Assembly (NCBI GenBank): GCA_946401765.1
Contig: CAMIVJ010000164.1
Coordinates: forward strand, 1 to 6,410
Direction of reading: 5' to 3'
From: an uncultured bacterium
GTDB lineage: Bacteria; Verrucomicrobiota; Kiritimatiellia; RFP12; UBA1067
Length of the DNA: 6,410 nt
The notes beneath the pieces were generated by a model. The model had not been told where the DNA came from, did no database searches, and saw nothing but the letters and a program-made list of their open reading frames with translations. Positions 1-6,410 of this stretch are shown here, piece by piece. The translations under genes and the position numbers were made by a program. Numbering within the stretch: the first letter of the stretch is position 1; each line of letters starts with the position of its first letter.

Positions 1-885
1 TCGCGTCCGCGCATCGGATGTGTTGTGCAGAAGCGGCCGGTGTCAACGAACAGGACCGTGCTTGACGTCAACCTCGACCCGTGGACGTCCTTCGGCCCGG
101 CCAACAGTCTGTTTCAATGCAGCAAGGTCCTTCGCGCGGAGGGATGCCGCGTTGTCATGCTTCCGCTCGGCGGCGGCGGCGACCGTCCGTTTCTCGAACC
201 GCTCAAGGACGCGCTTGCCGAGATGCCGGGGCTTGTGATTCTGCGCGCCTGCTACACCAGCCTGAAAAACGCGATGCGGCTCGTCGCCGAGAGCGGATGC
301 CCCTTCGCGACAGTCGGTACGGAGGCGAAACCGTCCCGCTACGCCCGCCATGTCGGGGTCGCCCGCTACGACTACGCGCCGGCAATCAAGGCGTTCGTCG
401 CGGACTGCCGCGCGGCGAGGATCGGGAAGGTCGTCCAGTTCGACTTCGGGCGGCATCCGTACCTTGACGCATCCGCCGCGCTGGAGCGGGCGAAGATCGC
501 CTGCGAGCGCATTACGCTGCAAGTCGGCGGCCCGGCGGATTTGGACGCGGTCGTCCAGGTCTCCTACTCCACGATGAAGCGTTTCCTGCGGGACAGGACG
601 TTGCCCGACCTCTTCTTCTTCACAGACGATTACCTCGGGCTTGGGGCGCTCGACGCATTCAGGGACATGGGGGTGTCCGTCCCGCGCGACGTCCGCGTCG
701 TGTCGTTCTCCAACTCAAGGAGCGGACTTTCGCCGTATGGCAACGTCGCGCGCATCAACTTCGATCCGTTCTCCGATGGACGCGAGATAGCCCGTTGCGC
801 GCTTGAATGGCTCTCGACAGGGTTTTTTGGCACTTATAAAGGCTGCTGTTCGTACATACAGGGCGCATCGTTCCCCGTCTTTTGA
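1..885 (+). CDS. LacI-type sensor-domain transcriptional regulator, 5'-truncated by the window edge
   Basis: The visible 294 residues match the ligand-sensing (periplasmic-binding-protein-like) domain of LacI-family or GntR/LacI-hybrid repressors, which bind DNA in the cytoplasm and change affinity when a sugar or sugar-phosphate binds. The frame is open from base 1. The first residues, RPRIGCVVQ, look like beta-strand 1 of the sensor fold, so the GTG at 25 is not the true start and the gene begins upstream. Family-like signatures are TDDYLGLGALDAF (visible residues 208-220), equivalent to the usual 'D..A.G...al...G' segment, then VSVPRDVRVVSFSN (225-238), equivalent to 'iPeDv.vvgfD', where the usual Asp is replaced by Ser-Asn. 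The helix-turn-helix is outside the window, so LacI versus GntR type cannot be decided. It ends 88 bp before a gene that has its own promoter and may control that promoter. Regulator identity is fairly secure; the ligand is unknown. Confidence 0.85.
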   Translation, partial: SRPRIGCVVQKRPVSTNRTVLDVNLDPWTSFGPANSLFQCSKVLRAEGCRVVMLPLGGGGDRPFLEPLKDALAEMPGLVILRACYTSLKNAMRLVAESGCPFATVGTEAKPSRYARHVGVARYDYAPAIKAFVADCRAARIGKVVQFDFGRHPYLDASAALERAKIACERITLQVGGPADLDAVVQVSYSTMKRFLRDRTLPDLFFFTDDYLGLGALDAFRDMGVSVPRDVRVVSFSNSRSGLSPYGNVARINFDPFSDGREIARCALEWLSTGFFGTYKGCCSYIQGASFPVF

Positions 886-912
886 TTTGGATTATTTGGA
901 TGGTTGCGTCTT

Positions 913-942
913 TTGTGTCAGAGACGTTGAATATGTTATACT
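913..942 (+). promoter_or_regulatory. Sigma70-type extended -10 promoter for the LamG-GH20 operon
   Basis: A -35 element TTGTGT (913-918) is separated by 18 bp from a -10 element TATACT (937-942). The -10 is preceded by TG at 934-935 with one intervening base, giving an extended -10. Transcription would begin near 948-950, leaving a leader of about 25 nt that holds only the ribosome site. It lies in the sole intergenic gap of the window and in a locally AT-richer stretch. The match is by eye; no start-site data were available. Confidence 0.65.
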
Positions 943-960
943 TCCGCCGTTCAGCACAAA

Positions 961-966
961 AGGGAG
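961..966 (+). promoter_or_regulatory. Ribosome binding site that sets the LamG protein start
   Basis: AGGGAG lies 7 nt before the ATG at 974. The same frame stays open back to an ATG at 803, but that start would overlap the regulator, lacks a comparable site, and would bury the signal peptide behind 57 residues. Bases 964-971 (GAGTACTC) form a perfect 8-bp palindrome that overlaps this site. Confidence 0.8.
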
Positions 967-973
967 TACTCAA

Positions 974-3900
974 ATGAAAGTAGTATGCTGCATTACATTG
1001 TCATTCGTCGCTCTCGCGGCGATTGTGTCAGCGCATGGCGAAGAGTCGCTTTTGCTCCACCGCTGGGGCTTCAACGGCGACCTGACCGACAGCGTAGGCG
1101 GACAGACCGCCTGGTCCACGAACACGTCTTTCGTCGCATTCGGCAGTGGGTACGCAATTAAGACCGAAGGCGGAACCAACGGAACTTCATACGTCAACCT
1201 GGGCTCCAACATTCTGCCAAGGGACGGCAGGAGCTTCACGTTCGAACTTTGGGTACGGCTCGACACTTGGGAGAACGCGGAATACAGGATGTTCACCATT
1301 GGCAGCAGTGCTGGAAACAAATTTGACCAGACGTGGGGCAATAAGGATCATGCAGGGGATGACTATACGCTTGTAACGTCTTCCACGCAAAACAAGTATG
1401 TGGTGAATGAGTTTGGAATCGGCCCTCATAAGGTCGGAACATTCTGCCATCTCGCCTACGTGTTCACGCCGGCGGAGAACGGTCATTGGCTCGTTCGCGT
1501 CTATCGACATGGCGCGGGCATCGGCTTTCTCCAGGCTGCGACTTCTTTTCTGGCCCCGCATGGATGGAAACCCTCAACTCTTGATCAGACCAGTTGCAAC
1601 CTTGCCCGCTCGCCGAACAACTCGCATAATGATTCGCAGGCATCATTCGACGAGATACGCGTGTGGGGACGCGCGCTTTCCGAACGCGAGATTGCGGCAA
1701 GCGCGCTTGCCGGTCCCGATGCCGTGATCCCTGACGGTGATTCGCCGTTTGGGAAGACGGTTTACGACACTGCAACTGGTTTGCTCTCGTTTCCCGCCGG
1801 ACAGACATTTGCGGACGGCGCGGCGAAACTGTCAGCGGGAATCCTGGTCCTTTCCGGAGACAATAGCGCGCTGTCTTTGTTTCCCATGTACGACGGTACG
1901 ATTGCGCAGGCCGGCGGTTCGTTCGCCGCAACCGACAAACGGATTGCAATCGGCGAGGGCCTGTGTGGCATTGCCGCGTTCACGGCTATGGGCGGTGCAG
2001 AGCTGAACGTGCGCGGTGTTGCGGGAAACGGGTTGGGCGAAGTTGTCCTCAATGACGCGACGCTGCGTCTTTCCGGCGAAACGGCCACGCCGACGCTTGT
2101 GCATCGCTGGAGCTTCAACGGTGACCTGTCCGACAGCGTGGGTGGTCAGACGGCCTCGCAGACAGGTTGCGATTTTGTTGAATTAGGGGCAGGACAAGGT
2201 ATAAAGCTTTCAGGCGGCAATCATGGAACGACTTGCGTTGACCTCGGTTCCAACGTGTTGCCGGCGGACGGAAATGGCGCCACCATAGAACTGTGGGCGA
2301 GACAAGATTCAGCGAATGTGGACAATGTCCGGATGTTAGACTTTGGCGACAGTACGATTCATGCCATCCTGATGGGCTGGCGGTCCGGGGGCGCCAATAC
2401 CGATTTTGTGATTGTGCGTTATTCGCCGCAACCACAAGCGCTTACGCTAAATGAACTCACACCGTATTCGGTGGGAACGATGTACCATATAGCCCTAACT
2501 GTGTCGCAGAATGGGGACGGAACTTGGACGGTATGTGCGTACAAGCAGGATGTGAAATCAGGCGCGACGTTGAAGGCCACGACGTTCACTGCTCCTTCTG
2601 GATGGTCTCTTGCAAATTTTGTTCAGACACACGCCTATCTTGGCCGTGCGTTTGACGGGGACAATACTAAAGACGCGGATGCCACATACGACGAAGTTCG
2701 CATCTGGAACGGCGTTTTGACGGAGGCCCAGCTCTCGGCGAGTGCTGTTGCGGGGCCGGATGCGCCTTGCGGCGGAGAGGTCAAGTCCGGCACGGCTGCG
2801 GTTGGCGGTGTCACGGTGAGGGTGGGCGCGAGCGGCGCGGCGATCAACACGAACGGAAAGGACGTGGAGGTCACCGCGCGTGTTTCTTCGCTTGCAGACG
2901 GCCTTGTGCATCGATGGAGCTTCAACGGCGACCTTTCTGACGGAGTAGGTGGAATGACGGCTACGGCTTCAGGGTACAGCTTCGTTGATTTGGGCGGCGG
3001 CAAAGCGATCAAGTTGACTGGAGGAGCAAAGAACGTGTCGTGTGTCGATCTTGGTGCATGGATTATTCCGACAAACGGCGTCGGCGCGACGGTTGAACTT
3101 TGGGGGAGGAATGACCGCGTAAGCGATAGTGCCCGAATGTTCGACATCGGCAATAGCATGACAAATTCAATCATGATGTGCTGGACTTCTTCTGCGGACG
3201 TGAATACAGACCTGCTCCTTATCCGCTATGATGAGAATCTTAGACAACTTGTCCAGACTTTGACTCTGTCCGAACTGGCTCCGTATGTGGTCGGGACTGA
3301 ATATCACATTGCTGCAACGTATTCGCAAACCCCAGATGGATCATGGATTGTGCGGGCCTACAAGCAGAATCTTGCCACCGGCATTACGGAGAAAAGGTCA
3401 GTTCTTTTACCGCCTAGCGGATGGACTATAGACAAGGTCATACAAGAACACGCCTACCTAGGTCGGGCATTTGACGGGGCAGCTGATTCTGCGGCCACCT
3501 ACGATGAGGTGCGTATCTACAACCGTGCGCTGTCGGAGGCAGAGCTGATGGCAAGTGCAGCGGCAGGGCCGGACGCCGACCTTTCGGCGGGTACACTTGT
3601 GAAGACGGGATTGGGGACACTCACGCTCTGCGGGACGAACACGCTGGCGTGTCCGTTGCGTGTTGAGACTGGCGTGGTGAGGACGGCGATTGACGGGGCG
3701 CTTTCCACAAATTCCGTTGTGGAGCTTTGCGCGGGAACGCTTCTGGATTTGGGAGGACGCTCCGTCGTTGCGGGCGGGCTGACGGGCGGTGGCGCGGCCG
3801 TGAGCAACGGCACGTTGTCCGTGACAAGGACGATATGCCCGACGGGCGAAATCGTATTGGATGGCGTGGATGTACGTGGAACGCTGGAGGTGACGTCCGG

Positions 3901-4117
3901 ATCCGGAACGTTGAGGCGCGTAAATGGCGTACTGGATCTTTCTGGGATTGACCTCGACGTGAAGAGCACGTCACCCGCCGGACAGACCGTCATCGAATGT
4001 ACGGCTGGTTTCACGGGGGATTTTGCAACTGTTGCAATGCCTGCGAATAGGCGTCTCGCCCGTTCCGCGACAACTGTTCGCGTCGTGAGGCCCGGCCTAA
4101 TAATATTCGTCAAATAA
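974..4117 (+). CDS. Secreted triple-LamG-repeat protein with autotransporter-type beta-strand repeat
   Basis: This is a 1047-residue exported protein of unknown precise function. An N-terminal signal peptide (K2, hydrophobic core about 5-18, likely cleavage after VSA at 18-20) has no lipobox. Three LamG/concanavalin-like modules follow at about residues 27-250, 375-597 and 644-868. Each opens with a [LV]HRW-x-FNGDL-x-D-x-VGG motif and closes with [ST][FY]DE[IV]R[IV] and an AGPDA end. Such modules often bind carbohydrate or mediate adhesion. A beta-rich linker (251-374) shows weak strand-repeat character. Residues 873-903 (GTLVKTGLGTLTL and onward) match the autotransporter-associated beta-strand repeat, and a beta-rich tail ends in RPGLIIFVK. 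No translocator barrel, LPxTG or PEP-CTERM signal is visible. Tandem stops TAA-TAG (4115-4120) end the frame. Third positions look less GC-biased than in the flanking genes. It is probably co-transcribed with the GH20 gene. A glycan-binding or scaffold role is inferred. Confidence 0.9.
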   Translation: MKVVCCITLSFVALAAIVSAHGEESLLLHRWGFNGDLTDSVGGQTAWSTNTSFVAFGSGYAIKTEGGTNGTSYVNLGSNILPRDGRSFTFELWVRLDTWENAEYRMFTIGSSAGNKFDQTWGNKDHAGDDYTLVTSSTQNKYVVNEFGIGPHKVGTFCHLAYVFTPAENGHWLVRVYRHGAGIGFLQAATSFLAPHGWKPSTLDQTSCNLARSPNNSHNDSQASFDEIRVWGRALSEREIAASALAGPDAVIPDGDSPFGKTVYDTATGLLSFPAGQTFADGAAKLSAGILVLSGDNSALSLFPMYDGTIAQAGGSFAATDKRIAIGEGLCGIAAFTAMGGAELNVRGVAGNGLGEVVLNDATLRLSGETATPTLVHRWSFNGDLSDSVGGQTASQTGCDFVELGAGQGIKLSGGNHGTTCVDLGSNVLPADGNGATIELWARQDSANVDNVRMLDFGDSTIHAILMGWRSGGANTDFVIVRYSPQPQALTLNELTPYSVGTMYHIALTVSQNGDGTWTVCAYKQDVKSGATLKATTFTAPSGWSLANFVQTHAYLGRAFDGDNTKDADATYDEVRIWNGVLTEAQLSASAVAGPDAPCGGEVKSGTAAVGGVTVRVGASGAAINTNGKDVEVTARVSSLADGLVHRWSFNGDLSDGVGGMTATASGYSFVDLGGGKAIKLTGGAKNVSCVDLGAWIIPTNGVGATVELWGRNDRVSDSARMFDIGNSMTNSIMMCWTSSADVNTDLLLIRYDENLRQLVQTLTLSELAPYVVGTEYHIAATYSQTPDGSWIVRAYKQNLATGITEKRSVLLPPSGWTIDKVIQEHAYLGRAFDGAADSAATYDEVRIYNRALSEAELMASAAAGPDADLSAGTLVKTGLGTLTLCGTNTLACPLRVETGVVRTAIDGALSTNSVVELCAGTLLDLGGRSVVAGGLTGGGAAVSNGTLSVTRTICPTGEIVLDGVDVRGTLEVTSGSGTLRRVNGVLDLSGIDLDVKSTSPAGQTVIECTAGFTGDFATVAMPANRRLARSATTVRVVRPGLIIFVK
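1052..1723 (+). repeat. LamG repeat 1 of 3 (protein residues 27-250)
   Basis: The module runs from LLHRWGFNGDLTDSVGG to the AGPDA end. It is the most diverged copy: it has TSYVNLG where copies 2 and 3 have a Cys (TCVDLG and SCVDLG), and it lacks the HAYLGRAFDG segment, having NLARSPNNSH instead. The opening DNA is clearly similar to repeat 2 over about 60 bp, with mostly third-base changes. Confidence 0.8.
2096..2764 (+). repeat. LamG repeat 2 of 3 (protein residues 375-597)
   Basis: The module runs from LVHRWSFNGDLSDSVGG to the AGPDA end. It shares with repeat 3 CVDLG, GATxELW, NTDxxxxRY, LTLxELxPYxVGTxYHIA, AYKQ, HAYLGRAFDG and ATYDEVRI. Repeats 2 and 3 are therefore the closest pair. Confidence 0.82.
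2903..3577 (+). repeat. LamG repeat 3 of 3 (protein residues 644-868)
   Basis: The module runs from LVHRWSFNGDLSDGVGG to the AGPDA end and closely matches repeat 2 along its whole length. Similarity extends to DNA at the opening motif and at the HAYLGRAFDG segment. It is followed almost directly by the beta-strand repeat. Confidence 0.82.
3590..3682 (+). repeat. Autotransporter-associated beta-strand (PATR-type) repeat unit
   Basis: Residues 873-903 read GTLVKTGLGTLTLCGTNTL, then a short loop and RVETGVVR. This fits the known 'l.K.G.GtLtLsG.NtytG.t.v..G.l' consensus of passenger-domain beta-helix repeats, with Cys at the usual Ser (886) and near the usual Gly turn (893). Only this copy is clear; weaker strand-like units may follow at about residues 904-985. 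Confidence 0.75.
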
Positions 4118-4118
4118 T

Positions 4119-4123
4119 AGGAG
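4119..4123 (+). promoter_or_regulatory. Ribosome binding site deciding between two ATGs of the GH20 gene
   Basis: AGGAG overlaps the second stop of the upstream gene (TAG, 4118-4120). It is 1 nt from the ATG at 4125, which is too close for efficient initiation, and 7 nt from the ATG at 4131, so the latter is preferred. Against this, the 4125 start would add Met-Lys and give the signal peptide its only positive N-region residue. Close spacing to the preceding stop suggests possible translational coupling. Confidence 0.75.
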
Positions 4124-4130
4124 AATGAAA

Positions 4131-6380
4131 ATGAATGCAGTTAGTTATATAACAGCCACAGTTCTTGTGGCGGCGGTTGCCGTGGGCAGCGTCCGGGCGG
4201 CGGACGCCGCGTTCGAGGCGGATTCGGCGCGGATGGCGAGCATGCTCGCCGAACCGCAGAAAGGCGACAGGCTTTTGTGGATGCGGAAGAGTCCGTTTGT
4301 CGCGGAACGCGGCAAGCTGGCCGAACACCGCCGCCTCGCGAAGTCGCTGCTGGCGCGTATGCCCGCCGAACAGGAGGGGGCGGACGACGTCCGCAAGGAG
4401 GCTCTGCGCCGCCGTGCGATCGTGTGGCAGATCATTGCTGACTCGCCGGAAGCGCCGGCACGTCTCTCCCCCACGCCGTTCTGCGGCGAACTCCAGGAAA
4501 GCGCGCTGAGTTTCGACAGGCCCGGAGAATACGGAGCGTTCGTGGACGATCCGCTTGCGAGCGACGGCCGCGCCATCAAGATGTTCAACTCGCACCACCA
4601 GTGGTGCGCGATGCTGATGATGAACCGGATCGCCTTCGAGCCGGGAGTCAAGTATCGCCTGCGGGCGCGTCTCAGGTGCGCGGCGACGGCAAGGGGAAAC
4701 GCATTCACTGCGGGCGTGTTCGACGAGCGGACGTGGAAGCTCGCCGGGCAAGTGTCCGTGCGGGCGGATCGCATGAGCCCGGACTACGTCTGGTACGACA
4801 TCTGCACATTCGTCCCGAACGACGGCGAGTACTTCTGGATCGCACCGGGCAAACTGAACAAGAACGGCGACAAGGACGCGAACGCGCTCTGGCTCGACAA
4901 GATTTCCTTTGAGCCGGTGCCTGAAGAGAAACTTGCAATCATCCCCGCGCCGCAGAAGATGACAGTGACCGGCGGCGAGTGCCACACGAAGGCTGAGCCG
5001 AAGGTCGAAAAAGTCGCGTCCATCCCGCCGGAGGGATACGAACTTTCGATCACGAAGGACGGCGTGACGATCCGCTCGTCCGACGACGCGGGCGCGTTCT
5101 ACGCCAAGATGACGCTCGCGCAGATCGAGAAGGTCGATCCGAAGACGAAACAGAAAATCTATCCGTGCGTGGAGATTGTTGACGCGCCGAAGTTCAAGTG
5201 GCGCGGTGTCAACTTCGACGACGCGCGGCACTTCTTCGGCAAGGACGTAATCCTGCATATCCTCGAACAGATGTCGTGGTTCAAGCTGAACGTGTTCCAC
5301 TGGCACATCACCGACGACCAGTATTGGCCGCTTGAAATCCCGGGCTTCCCCGAACTGCAGCAATATGGCGGCGAGTGCCTCGTCGCCGGCCAGTCCCGCA
5401 AGTACCATGGCGAGAAGGTGTCGCCGGGCATTTACACGGCAAACGACGTGAGGGAGATAGTGGCGTACGCGAAGGCGCGTCACATCACCGTGGTGCCGGA
5501 GATCGAGTTCCCAGGGCATTCCGTGTGCGCGCTTTGCGCCTATCCGCAGTTAGCCTGCGATCCGCAGTACATTCTCAAGCGCGAACGCGATCCGTCCAAC
5601 TTCGGAGGCGGCGGCAACGGCGTGCTGTGCATCGGCAATCCCGACTCGATACGTTTCATTGAGAAAGTGCTTGACCATGTGTGCGAGATATTCCCGTCCG
5701 AGGTCATACACATCGGCGGCGACGAATGCCCGCGCACGTTCTGGGAGAAGTGCCCGAAGTGCCAGGCGTTCGTCAAGAGCGAGGGATTGACGGGCATTGA
5801 GCAGATCCAGCCATGGGTGACGCGGCACTTCACGGAGTATTTGGCGAAGAAGGGGCGTCGCGCCATCGGGTGGGACGAAATCTTCATCGAGTCCAAGAAC
5901 CGCCACGTCAACGTGAGCAACACGAAGATCACGTCGCTGCTGCCGAAATCCACAATGGGAATGTGCTACCGCGTCCAGGGAGCGGGCGTCGCCGCCGCGA
6001 ACCAGGGATACGACATCGTGATGACGCCGCACATGTACACATACTTTGACTACCGCCAGAACCTGCCCGAGGACCCGTACATGTACTTCGGAGGCGCAAG
6101 GCTTCCCCTTTCGAAAGTCTATCAGTTCGATCCGCTCGCCGGAGTGGACGCGGCGGCGCGTCCGCACATCGTGGGCGGACAGTGCTGCAACTGGACGTCT
6201 CACACGTTCTACCGCTATGACCTAGAATGGAAGCTCTGGCCGCGCGGCCTTGCGCTGGCAGAGGTGCTATGGACGTACCCCGACCCCGCCAAGCGCGACT
6301 TCGCAGAGTTCTCGCAGCGCGCCGCCGCGCACCGCCTCCGCCTCATCCGCGCGCACGTCAACTGCGCCCCGTTGAAGTAG
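4131..6380 (+). CDS. Secreted GH20 beta-N-acetylhexosaminidase
   Basis: This 749-residue exported enzyme should hydrolyse terminal beta-GlcNAc or GalNAc by substrate-assisted catalysis. A signal peptide (about 1-23, cleavage likely after VRA) leads to a charged helical stretch (about 27-112). A beta-rich domain (about 113-263) follows that resembles a jelly-roll carbohydrate-binding module, an inference from its pattern only. Next come a short GH20 N-terminal domain (about 268-350) and the catalytic barrel (about 355-745). Visible GH20 signatures are KWRGVNFDDARHF with Arg358, FHWHITDDQ (389-397), VPEIEFPGH with His463, and the catalytic pair Asp531-Glu532 in HIGGDE. Also present are Trp581 in GWDE, Tyr638 and Asp640 in TYFDY, Trp688 in NWTS, and PRGLALAEVLW. 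Two pocket positions seem changed: Tyr613 for the usual Trp and Ser690 for the usual Glu after Trp688. It follows the LamG gene by 13 bp without a promoter, so an operon is likely. The family call is secure; the substrate is not. Confidence 0.95.
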   Translation: MNAVSYITATVLVAAVAVGSVRAADAAFEADSARMASMLAEPQKGDRLLWMRKSPFVAERGKLAEHRRLAKSLLARMPAEQEGADDVRKEALRRRAIVWQIIADSPEAPARLSPTPFCGELQESALSFDRPGEYGAFVDDPLASDGRAIKMFNSHHQWCAMLMMNRIAFEPGVKYRLRARLRCAATARGNAFTAGVFDERTWKLAGQVSVRADRMSPDYVWYDICTFVPNDGEYFWIAPGKLNKNGDKDANALWLDKISFEPVPEEKLAIIPAPQKMTVTGGECHTKAEPKVEKVASIPPEGYELSITKDGVTIRSSDDAGAFYAKMTLAQIEKVDPKTKQKIYPCVEIVDAPKFKWRGVNFDDARHFFGKDVILHILEQMSWFKLNVFHWHITDDQYWPLEIPGFPELQQYGGECLVAGQSRKYHGEKVSPGIYTANDVREIVAYAKARHITVVPEIEFPGHSVCALCAYPQLACDPQYILKRERDPSNFGGGGNGVLCIGNPDSIRFIEKVLDHVCEIFPSEVIHIGGDECPRTFWEKCPKCQAFVKSEGLTGIEQIQPWVTRHFTEYLAKKGRRAIGWDEIFIESKNRHVNVSNTKITSLLPKSTMGMCYRVQGAGVAAANQGYDIVMTPHMYTYFDYRQNLPEDPYMYFGGARLPLSKVYQFDPLAGVDAAARPHIVGGQCCNWTSHTFYRYDLEWKLWPRGLALAEVLWTYPDPAKRDFAEFSQRAAAHRLRLIRAHVNCAPLK

Positions 6381-6410
6381 CGGATAACTTTGATTATTGC
6401 TTTCGCTATT

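Noticed and set aside
25..27. GTG as the start of the regulator
   Set aside because: The frame is open upstream to base 1, and the residues before it already belong to the first strand of the sensor domain. The DNA-binding domain must lie further upstream.
847..860. Imperfect palindrome TGTTCGTACATACA as an operator
   Set aside because: Only 10 of 14 bases are symmetric and it lies inside the regulator's coding sequence, so chance is a sufficient explanation.
803..973. N-terminal extension of the LamG protein from the ATG at 803
   Set aside because: It overlaps the regulator's coding sequence by 83 bp, has no good ribosome site, and would put 57 residues before a clear signal peptide. The ATG at 974 has AGGGAG at the right distance.
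3517..4113. 198-codon open frame on the minus strand
   Set aside because: It is opposite the LamG protein's repeat and tail region, has low-complexity Ser/Thr/Pro/Val content, and shows no recognisable domain.
4110..5519. 469-codon open frame on the minus strand
   Set aside because: It lies wholly opposite the GH20 gene, is rich in Arg, His, Leu and Val as expected of the complement of GC-biased codons, and shows no family motif.
6376..6410. Possible hairpin around TAGCG ... CGCTA after the GH20 stop
   Set aside because: The stem is short with G-T pairs, the loop is about 17 nt, it overlaps the stop codon, and no T-run is visible before the window ends. It cannot be supported as a terminator.

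Overview
The window holds one short, all-plus-strand gene set from what looks like a high-GC bacterium of the Verrucomicrobiota/PVC type (Kiritimatiellae- or Lentisphaeria-like). This placement is inference from protein style and no search was run. The clues are a LamG-repeat secreted protein with an autotransporter-type beta-strand repeat but no barrel, a LacI-like sensor next to a glycosidase, and no SusC/SusD pair. There are no RNA genes, mobile elements, CRISPR arrays or long gene-free stretches.

Layout. (1) Positions 1-885: the 3' part of a transcriptional regulator with a LacI/periplasmic-binding-protein-like sensor domain. Its start and DNA-binding domain lie upstream of the window. 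(2) Positions 886-973: an 88-bp intergenic region with a convincing extended -10 sigma70-type promoter (TTGTGT-18-TATACT with an upstream TG) and a Shine-Dalgarno AGGGAG. (3) Positions 974-4117: a 1047-residue secreted protein made of three diverged tandem LamG/concanavalin-like repeats, followed by an autotransporter-associated beta-strand repeat and a beta-rich tail. (4) Positions 4131-6380: a secreted GH20 family beta-N-acetylhexosaminidase with an extra N-terminal carbohydrate-binding-like domain. It begins 13 bp after the previous stop and has its own AGGAG ribosome site. (5) 30 bp of trailing sequence in which no gene can be recognised.

Working model (inference): the regulator senses a sugar and controls the promoter in front of the LamG gene. 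That gene and the hexosaminidase gene are co-transcribed. The LamG protein would bind glycan or build a surface or extracellular scaffold, while the hexosaminidase removes terminal GlcNAc or GalNAc from mucin-, chitin- or glycosaminoglycan-like material. The most notable features are the triplicated LamG architecture, the barrel-less beta-strand repeat, and two apparent changes in the GH20 sugar-binding pocket. I saw nothing that amounts to a wholly new system; the best candidate for novelty is the regulator/LamG/GH20 cassette as a non-Sus glycan-use locus.
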